The translations under genes were made by a program, and so were the position numbers. The notes under the pieces were generated by a model. It ran no database searches. It worked only from the letters and a program-made list of their open reading frames with translations, and had not been told where the DNA came from. Source: Bacteroidota bacterium (lineage in GTDB: Bacteria > Bacteroidota > Bacteroidia > Flavobacteriales > Flavobacteriaceae). From it: DNA of 5,000 nt. This document shows positions 1 to 5,000 of this stretch, one piece after another. The stretch lies in NCBI GenBank assembly GCA_022560715.1, contig JADFSQ010000187.1:1-5000 (forward strand), given 5' to 3'. Every line of letters begins with the position of its first letter. The stretch's first letter is position 1.

Positions 1-40
1 GTGGCTATACCGGGTTTAGCGGTTTCCCAGTTTGACCGAC

Positions 41-319
41 TCAATGAACGACGAACCACTCGATCTCATCCACCCCAAGATACATTCGCGAAGCAAAGCG
101 ATAGATCGGTTGTTGTTTTGCATCTTATTCAATAGGCGTTCTCAAATTACCGATTAAGTGATAACATACCGAAAATTAAAATCTGAGAGGATGTCGATTG
201 AGTGCATAATCATCCGTAAATCAAATGAGAAATATCTTTATACCACATACCTTGCATCCAATAAACAATTATTTGTCTAAGTAAATCAAGATTAATATTT
301 TGCCTATATCGTTCATTGA
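41..319. repeat. 11-base perfect inverted repeat (41-51 / 309-319)
   Basis: TCAATGAACGA at 41-51 is exactly complementary in reverse to TCGTTCATTGA at 309-319. The match does not extend in either direction. The arms are 257 bases apart, too far for a terminator hairpin. They could be internal repeats of a mobile element or a coincidence; a perfect match of this length is mildly unexpected within about 700 bases. Confidence 0.3.
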
Positions 320-401
320 AGCCTGCTAACGCATCGTCGACTTGAGGCAACTTGTCTAATGTTTCAAACAAAAAACAAAACTCCAAACAATTTGTTCCAC
401 A
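213..401 (-). pseudogene. Possible gene remnant, unknown product
   Basis: This minus-strand frame is open for 63 codons, between an upstream in-frame TGA (402-404) and a terminal TGA (210-212). The last 45 or so residues have a protein-like composition, with stretches such as ALAGFNERYRQNINLDLLRQ and, near the end, WYKDISHLIYG. The first dozen residues (Cys- and Phe-rich, read from A- and T-runs) do not look like protein. There is no ATG before the middle of the frame. This would fit the tail of a decayed gene whose frame broke at the T-run around 366-380. I do not recognise a family, and chance is a real alternative for a frame this short. Confidence 0.15.
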
Positions 402-675
402 TCATAAATACATATAACCCCCAAAAATTTTGTTGAAGTAGATTGATTACTTTTTGTGACAACTGAAAAAATATAAATAAACAGAGACGAACATAAGAAA
501 AAAACACTCTTACCAACACATGGAATTCAATCAATGACAAGAAATCAATAAAGCTCAAAAATAAGTCACCCCATGAGCCATATTGATCAGCAAAGGGGGA
601 AGAATGGCTGCTTCATGAGAGCAAAGGTGAGACCTGCCAACTGACGGAATGGTTCAACGCCGCTGAGCCATGAGT

Positions 676-1212
676 TCACTGAAGCAAGAAATCGCCCATA
701 TTCAGAATACACATGATGTCTCTGTGTGACATCATCATGCACATGTGTGATGCTTCAATAACTACAGCAACACCTAGTGGTTTTAGTGTATCATTAATGC
801 AATCTAAAATTTGTTCGGTCAATCGTTCCTGAATTTGTAACCGCCTTGCAAATACATCTACTATTCTTGGTATTTTACTTAAACCAACAATGTGTCCGTT
901 TGGAATATATGCTATATGTGCTTTCCCGAAAAAAGGTAAAATATGATGTTCGCAAAGCGAATACAATTCAATATCCTTTACAATAACCATTTCATCATAC
1001 GTTTCCTTAAACATGGCACTCTTTAATATTTCGGTAGCATCCTGATGGTAACCTTGTGTTAAAAATTGTAGTGCTTTCGCTGCACGTTCTGGTGTTTTTA
1101 ATAAACCATCGCGAGATGAATCCTCGCCTAAATCTTCTATAATTTTTTTATAGCGCTCTTTAACATCGTCTGTTACATTAATGCAATATTCTTCAAGATT
1201 TTTATATGGCAT
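676..1212 (-). pseudogene. folE: GTP cyclohydrolase I, 3'-truncated
   Basis: FolE converts GTP to 7,8-dihydroneopterin triphosphate, the first step of tetrahydrofolate and other pterin synthesis, as a cytosolic zinc-dependent decamer. The 178-residue product matches the family closely up to residue 161: [10 protein letters not shown] (38-47), the zinc site Cys87 and His90 in [15 protein letters not shown] (110-118, Ser112 and Lys113), Gln128 in QIQERLT, and His156 and Cys158 in SHMCMMM. These sit at a constant offset of 23 from the E. coli residues I recall (Cys110, His113, Ser135, Gln151, His179, Cys181). The next expected residues, Arg-Gly-Val with the catalytic Arg185 equivalent at 162, are replaced by Ser162 and an unrelated tail to the stop at 676-678. 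About 38 C-terminal residues of a 222-residue enzyme are missing. The ATG at 1210-1212 lies 8 bases after the msrA stop, so the genes are probably co-transcribed. The identity is very secure; loss of activity is an inference. Confidence 0.9.
713..735. repeat. Inverted repeat straddling the folE breakpoint
   Basis: ATGATGTC (713-720) and GACATCAT (728-735) are perfect 8-base inverted arms with a 7-base spacer. They straddle the point, near 729/730, where FolE homology ends. The right arm lies largely within the conserved Met-Met-Met codons of folE, and the left arm in the foreign side. Such a palindrome could reflect a fold-back or microhomology event at the junction, or a small hairpin in the folE transcript. 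It has no T-run, so it is not a typical terminator. Confidence 0.4.
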
Positions 1213-1220
1213 AGCTTATC

Positions 1221-1760
1221 TTATTTTAATTTGTCTTTGTAATGCTTTTCGAGTTTTTTCAACTTAGGATTTATAATAACTTGGCAATACCCTTGCTGTT
1301 TATTATTGTTGTAATAGTCCTGATGATTCTCTTCAGCATTATAAAACACATCAAACTTATTAATTTCAGTAACAATAGGGTTATCAAAAGCCTGCTCTTT
1401 TTCTAACAATGCTATAAATGCTTCTGATTCTGTTTTTTGCTGTTCATTAGTATAAAATATTGCCGAACGATATTGCGTACCAACATCATTACCTTGCCTG
1501 TTTAAAGTGGTCGGATCGTGAGTTGCAAAGAAAATTTCTAATAAATCTTTATAAGAAACTTTACTTTCGTCATAAATAATTTTTGTCCCTTCGGCATGTT
1601 CGGTTGTACCTTCGCATACTTCGCGATATGCTGGATTTTTAATAAAACCTCCTGTATATCCGGAAATTACCTCCTTTACACCTTCTATTCTGCTAAACAC
1701 AGCTTCGGTACACCAAAAGCATCCACCTGCAAATATTGCTGTTTTAAATTGTTGTTTCAT
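1221..1760 (-). CDS. msrA: Peptide-methionine (S)-S-oxide reductase MsrA
   Basis: MsrA reduces the S-epimer of methionine sulfoxide, free or in proteins, back to methionine using thioredoxin; here it is probably cytosolic, as no signal peptide is seen. With the ATG at 1758-1760 the protein is 179 residues, normal for a single-domain MsrA. The active-site motif GCFWC is at residues 13-17, with catalytic Cys14. The family motifs SGYTGG (33-38), HAEG (55-58, with the acidic Glu57), GTQYRSAIFY (94-103) and NHQDYY (145-150) follow. Cys159 in GYC is the likely resolving cysteine, and Cys17 is an additional cysteine where many homologues have Gly. The frame extends 8 codons upstream to a TTG at 1784, but the ATG is better: it has the A/T-rich leader usual in this phylum and gives the family length. 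folE follows after 8 bases. No methionine-R-sulfoxide (MsrB) domain is fused. Confidence 0.95.
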   Translation of the reverse strand: MKQQFKTAIFAGGCFWCTEAVFSRIEGVKEVISGYTGGFIKNPAYREVCEGTTEHAEGTKIIYDESKVSYKDLLEIFFATHDPTTLNRQGNDVGTQYRSAIFYTNEQQKTESEAFIALLEKEQAFDNPIVTEINKFDVFYNAEENHQDYYNNNKQQGYCQVIINPKLKKLEKHYKDKLK

Positions 1761-1962
1761 GTGTTTATATTTATTGTTTTTCAAAGGTCACATGCTGTTC
1801 GCTGTTAATCATTCCCTTGAGTGATAAGCTTTTTATCATGCTCGTTTCATTTGCTATAAAATTATGAAAAAATATTTAGTCATTGGTTATAGATATTCCT
1901 TACCAAAGTATTAACAATTATGAAATATTTTTAACGTTTACTTATGAAAAACAAGCAAATTT

Positions 1963-1994
1963 CAAATGTAATTTTGCGTGAGAAATTGTAACAA
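1963..1994 (-). promoter_or_regulatory. Candidate promoter for msrA-folE (Bacteroidota type)
   Basis: On the minus strand TACATTTG (1963-1970) matches the Bacteroidota -7 consensus TAnnTTTG. A TTG (1992-1994) lies 21 bases upstream, within the usual spacing of the -33 element. If used, transcription would begin roughly 10 bases downstream and leave a leader of nearly 200 bases before the msrA ATG, which is long. No better match was found closer to msrA. Confidence 0.4.
1969..1976 (+). promoter_or_regulatory. Candidate -7 element for the DUF5916 gene
   Basis: TAATTTTG is an exact match to the TAnnTTTG -7 consensus on the plus strand and would give a leader of about 65 bases before the ATG at 2049. 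No TTG is present at the expected -33 distance (around 1943-1949), so support comes from the -7 box and its position only. It shares its TA (1969-1970) with the minus-strand box. Confidence 0.35.
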
Positions 1995-2048
1995 TCGGAA
2001 AAACGTGTCGTCTTTACTTCATCAATCTGAAAATCATCAATCAATAAA

Positions 2049-4487
2049 ATGAAAATTAACCTAACTATTTTCTTCATAACAATACTAAATGTATTATCAA
2101 TACAAGCCCAAGAAAAAAAATCATTGAACATTTTAAGAACGACTGTTGCTCCAAAAATTGATGGTATTTTAGACGATCCTGCTTGGCAAAATGCTGAAGA
2201 AGCTACCGATTTTACACAATTTAGACCAGAAATGGGAATTGCACCAAAGCCTCATCAACGTACTATTGTAAAAATGACTTATGATGATGTTGCCATTTAT
2301 ATTGCTGCTTATTTATATGATAAGCCTGAAGATATACAACGCCAATTTACCAGCCGAGATAATTTTGGTCAATCAGATTTTTTTGGTCTCATTTTAAACC
2401 CAAATAACGATGCTCAAAATGATATTCAGTTTATTGTATTAAGCTCTGGCACACAAGCAGATGCTGTATCTTCTCCTGGCAATGGTCGGGACTTTGGTTG
2501 GAATGCCGTTTGGGAAAGCGCTGTTAAAATGGTAGATGATGGCTGGATTGTTGAAATGAAAATTCCGTATTCAGCATTGCGATTTTCAAATCAAGAAGTC
2601 CAAACTTGGGGATTGCAATTTCAAAGAGAATTTAGAATAGACAGGTCTCGATATTCATGGAATCCTATTGATAGAACCAAAGGGAATGAAAGTTTATATC
2701 ATGGTGAATTAACTGGAATAAAAAATATTAATCCACCAACACGATTAAGTTTTTATCCTTTTGTTTCGGGAATCACGACTTCGTTTGATGGTGATGTAGA
2801 TACAGATTTCACTATTGGCTTGGATCTAAAATATGGTCTTACAGAAAATTTCACCTTGGATGCTACCTTAATTCCAGATTTCAGCCAAGTAGCTTTTGAT
2901 AATTTAACACTAAACCTCGGACCATTTGAACAAACATTTTCCGAGCAACGGCAATTTTTTAAAGAAGGTGTAGATTTATTCAGTAAGGGAAATTTGTTCT
3001 TTTCAAGGCGAGTTGGTAATGCTCCAACAGGTTCTGTAACATTAGGAGATAATGAAGAAATCACTAATTTTCCGAGTGAAGTAAATTTAATCAATGCCAT
3101 AAAAATTTCCGGGAGAACAAAAAAAAGTTTAGGCGTTGGCTTTTTTAATGCAATTACAGAAAAAACTTATTCCTCTATAGAAAATACAGTAACTGGAGAA
3201 ACACGCAAGGAAGTTGTTGAGCCTCTCGCAAACTATAATATTTTTGTAATAGACCAACAATTCAATAAAAACTCATCGGTAAGTTTAATTAATACCAATG
3301 TTACAAGAGATGGCAGTTTTAGAGATGCGAATGTAACAGCTGCTTTGTTTGATATTACAAATAAAGCCAATAAATACAATATAAGTGGACAGGCAAAAAT
3401 GAGTAACGTAAATCTTCCAGACGGCAATGTTAATGGATTTAGCTCTCGCCTTTCGGTTAGTAAAGTAAGTGGAAATTATCAATACAGAATTGGACACAGA
3501 TTTGCCGATACGAAGTATGATATTAACGATTTAGGTCTCCAATTAAGAAACAATTTCAATACCATTTTTGCAAATGCTTCATATAGAATATTTAAACCTA
3601 CCGAAAAACTAAATAACTTGAATATTAGGTTTCGTGCTAACTACAACAGACTGTTCGACCCTAACACATATACAGGAAATAATGTTAGTTTAAACGTTTT
3701 TGCCCAGACTAAAAAGTTATTTGCATTTGGTGGTAATATTTTTGGCTTATTAGTAAAACAGTTTGATTATTTTGAACCGAGAACAGAAGGACGTTTTTTT
3801 ATATTTGAAAATTTTGTAAATGTACGTTCCTTTATTTCTTCCGATTTTAATAAAAAGTACGCAATTAATGCAAATTTAGGTTTTGGTACACTGTTTGAAA
3901 AAGGACGAGATGCATTCAATTATAACTTTAGATTATCACCAAGAATAAAGTTCAATGAAAATTTCAGTATGAATTATTCATTTCGTTTTTCAGACAATAA
4001 AGGAGGTAGAGGCTATGTTACTAAAATTAATGATGATATTATTTTCGGACAGCGTGACCAAAAAACTATAGTAAACAGTATTTCAGGAAGTTATAATTTT
4101 AATTCGTATCATGCATTAACACTTACAGTAAGAAATTTTTGGACTACTGTTACTTATGATGACAATTTATTTTTGTTAGAAGAAAATGGCAGATTAAATC
4201 CAAATGCTGATTACAATTTGGGCAATATAGGTTTCGACCCGAATATTAACTTCAATACCTGGAATTTAGATGTAAAATATTCTTGGGAGTTTGCTCCAGG
4301 TAGTTTAATTACTGCCTTGTACAGAAATCAGATATTTAATCAAGATACTGCATCTTCCGATTCTTTTACCGAAAGTCTTAAAATACTATTCGATCAACCT
4401 ATAAAACATGTGTTTTCGCTTCGCTTTGTGTATTATATAGATTATAACAACCTAAAAGACGCATTTAAAAAGAAAAACAGTACTTAA
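2049..4487 (+). CDS. Secreted CBM9-like / DUF5916 protein, probable outer-membrane beta-barrel
   Basis: This 812-residue protein begins with a signal peptide (Lys3, hydrophobic stretch 4-18, likely cut after Gln-Ala-Gln at 19-21). Residues about 34-225 resemble the CBM9-like domain usual in this family: PKIDGILDDPAW (35-46), the SDFFGLIL stretch (109-116), and WIVEMKIPYSALRF (166-179). From about 230 to the end is the DUF5916 region. Its characteristic piece is GLDLKYGLTENFTLDATLIP (257-276), followed by DFSQV (277-281) and the SEQRQFFKEGVDLF segment (298-311). The rest is rich in alternating aromatic and polar strands, as expected of an outer-membrane barrel. The family is common in Bacteroidota; its substrate is not established, and carbohydrate binding is only inferred from the domain name. 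The length fits the family. The ATG follows an A-rich leader without Shine-Dalgarno, typical of the phylum. The C-terminus ends in a Lys-rich tail after the last strand-like segment, not in an aromatic residue. lolD follows after 51 bases, possibly in the same transcript. Confidence 0.85.
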   Translation: MKINLTIFFITILNVLSIQAQEKKSLNILRTTVAPKIDGILDDPAWQNAEEATDFTQFRPEMGIAPKPHQRTIVKMTYDDVAIYIAAYLYDKPEDIQRQFTSRDNFGQSDFFGLILNPNNDAQNDIQFIVLSSGTQADAVSSPGNGRDFGWNAVWESAVKMVDDGWIVEMKIPYSALRFSNQEVQTWGLQFQREFRIDRSRYSWNPIDRTKGNESLYHGELTGIKNINPPTRLSFYPFVSGITTSFDGDVDTDFTIGLDLKYGLTENFTLDATLIPDFSQVAFDNLTLNLGPFEQTFSEQRQFFKEGVDLFSKGNLFFSRRVGNAPTGSVTLGDNEEITNFPSEVNLINAIKISGRTKKSLGVGFFNAITEKTYSSIENTVTGETRKEVVEPLANYNIFVIDQQFNKNSSVSLINTNVTRDGSFRDANVTAALFDITNKANKYNISGQAKMSNVNLPDGNVNGFSSRLSVSKVSGNYQYRIGHRFADTKYDINDLGLQLRNNFNTIFANASYRIFKPTEKLNNLNIRFRANYNRLFDPNTYTGNNVSLNVFAQTKKLFAFGGNIFGLLVKQFDYFEPRTEGRFFIFENFVNVRSFISSDFNKKYAINANLGFGTLFEKGRDAFNYNFRLSPRIKFNENFSMNYSFRFSDNKGGRGYVTKINDDIIFGQRDQKTIVNSISGSYNFNSYHALTLTVRNFWTTVTYDDNLFLLEENGRLNPNADYNLGNIGFDPNINFNTWNLDVKYSWEFAPGSLITALYRNQIFNQDTASSDSFTESLKILFDQPIKHVFSLRFVYYIDYNNLKDAFKKKNST

Positions 4488-4538
4488 TTGCGCATCACAA
4501 CTCAAAATAGTATTTTCACGTCATTATTATTTTGATTA

Positions 4539-5000
4539 ATGATTCAAGCTACAAACATTCATAAATATTACGACGACTTACACGTATTAAAAGGTGTAAA
4601 TCTTAATATTAATAAAGGCGAAATCGTTTCTATTGTGGGTGCTTCAGGTGCCGGAAAAACCACTCTGTTACAAATTTTAGGAACACTTGATGAAGCCTCA
4701 TCTGCTGAAAAGCCTGAACTGCTAATTAATAATACTTCTGTAATTAATTTAAGTGATAAGTTTCTGGCAAAATTTAGGAACAAGCATATAGGTTTTATTT
4801 TTCAGTTTCATCAATTATTACCTGAGTTTACAGCTTTAGAAAACGTGTGTATTCCAGCATTTATTAAAGGTTTAAACAAACCAGAAGCCGAAGACAAGGC
4901 AAAACAGCTTTTAGATTTTTTAGGACTTTCAAGTAGAATAAACCATAAACCCAACGAGCTTTCGGGAGGCGAACTGCAACGCGTAGCAGTTGCCAGAGCA
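4539..5000 (+). CDS. lolD: LolD-like ABC transporter ATPase, 3' end beyond window
   Basis: LolD is the cytoplasmic ATPase of the LolCDE complex, which extracts lipoproteins from the inner membrane for delivery to the outer membrane. The first 154 residues are present. They include Walker A GASGAGKT (34-41), the Q-loop Gln89 in [18 protein letters not shown] (86-103), a segment very characteristic of LolD, and the ABC signature LSGGE (141-145). Walker B and the switch histidine lie past the window edge. The ATG at 4539 is the earliest possible start, because an in-frame TGA sits at 4533-4535. Nearly all LolD-type ATPases belong to the MacB/LolD/FtsE group, so a MacB-type exporter partner cannot be excluded without seeing the downstream gene. 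The 51-base gap from the DUF5916 gene contains only an AT-rich 13-base palindrome (4504-4516) and no clear terminator, so readthrough is plausible. Confidence 0.88.
   Translation, partial: MIQATNIHKYYDDLHVLKGVNLNINKGEIVSIVGASGAGKTTLLQILGTLDEASSAEKPELLINNTSVINLSDKFLAKFRNKHIGFIFQFHQLLPEFTALENVCIPAFIKGLNKPEAEDKAKQLLDFLGLSSRINHKPNELSGGELQRVAVARA

Larger units (their letters stand above)
1..729. other. Gene-poor segment abutting truncated folE; possible mobile-element or decayed DNA
   Basis: No intact recognisable gene is visible in this stretch. Frames on both strands are broken by stops. The longest protein-like pieces are a minus-strand open frame at 213-401 without a good start, a minus-strand frame at about 590-730 ending in TGA at 587-589, and a plus-strand frame open from the window edge to TAG at 133-135. 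Bases 565-700 look richer in G+C than the AT-rich genes to the right. An 11-base perfect inverted repeat (41-51 and 309-319) and a 6-base one (61-66 and 103-108) around the palindrome TTCGCGAA (85-92) are present. The segment begins exactly where FolE homology stops, so I infer it was joined there by insertion or rearrangement. The first 40 bases vaguely recall an insertion-sequence end, but I cannot name a family. An assembly chimera is also possible. Confidence 0.45.
1761..2048. promoter_or_regulatory. Divergent intergenic region between msrA-folE and the DUF5916 gene
   Basis: This 288-base AT-rich spacer separates two divergently transcribed units and should hold both promoters. The best core-promoter matches overlap at 1963-1976. 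A short dyad, TGATAA (1822-1827) and TTATCA (1833-1838) with a 5-base spacer, lies in what would be the msrA 5' leader. It could be a small hairpin or an operator half-site pair, but I recognise no known regulator site. No convincing small gene or RNA is seen. Confidence 0.5.

Noticed and set aside
364..558. 64-residue hydrophobic minus-strand frame
   Set aside because: It is Phe/Leu/Val-rich because it reads through A- and T-rich DNA, has no recognisable motif, and no neighbour or leader supports it.
724..730. GTGTGAC as a group II intron 5' boundary
   Set aside because: On the strand where it reads GTGTG, the supposed intron would run into folE, which is coding. No domain V-like hairpin was seen in 1-729.
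1596..1808. Plus-strand frame of 70 codons
   Set aside because: It overlaps msrA antisense, and its composition follows from the reversed msrA sequence.
1822..1838. TGATAA/TTATCA dyad as a terminator
   Set aside because: It is a weak 6-base AT-rich stem, lies upstream of msrA in a divergent spacer, and no gene ends there.
2753..3100. 115-residue minus-strand frame
   Set aside because: It lies entirely inside the well-supported DUF5916 gene on the other strand and has no family features.
4504..4516. AAAATA-G-TATTTT palindrome after the DUF5916 gene as a terminator
   Set aside because: It has a single-base loop, only A/T pairs and no U-tract, and is probably just AT-rich spacer.
4568..4783. 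Minus-strand frame of 71 codons
   Set aside because: It is antisense to the start of lolD, whose Walker A, Q-loop and signature motifs are unambiguous.

Overview
The window looks like a low-GC Bacteroidota chromosome, most likely Flavobacteriaceae. The basis is the AT-rich coding style, A-rich leaders without Shine-Dalgarno sequences, promoter-like TAnnTTTG boxes, and a DUF5916/CBM9 outer-membrane-type protein characteristic of this phylum. No taxonomic search was possible.

Layout. Positions 1-729 hold no convincing intact gene. They contain short open frames with stops, a few inverted repeats and a patch (about 565-700) visibly richer in G+C than the genes to the right. I read this as foreign or decayed DNA, possibly part of a mobile element. 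It abuts and truncates folE (GTP cyclohydrolase I, minus strand, 676-1212). The FolE protein matches the family up to residue 161 and then switches to an unrelated 17-residue tail, losing the catalytic arginine position and about 38 C-terminal residues. Eight bases upstream of folE lies msrA (peptide methionine sulfoxide reductase A, minus strand, 1221-1760), so the two probably form an operon.

Positions 1761-2048 are a divergent promoter region. In its middle, CAAAnnTAnnTTTG (1963-1976) reads as a Bacteroidota -7 box on both strands, sharing the central TA. To the right, on the plus strand, is an 812-residue secreted protein with an N-terminal CBM9-like domain and a C-terminal DUF5916 region, probably an outer-membrane beta-barrel (2049-4487). 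After 51 bases comes the start of a LolD-like lipoprotein-export ABC ATPase (4539 to the window end, cut off before Walker B).

Functionally, the left operon would combine oxidative protein repair (MsrA) with pterin/folate synthesis (FolE, apparently broken here). The right pair both concern the cell envelope. I found no RNA genes, CRISPR array, intact transposase or new defence system. The most interesting signals are the broken folE junction and the overlapping divergent promoter boxes.
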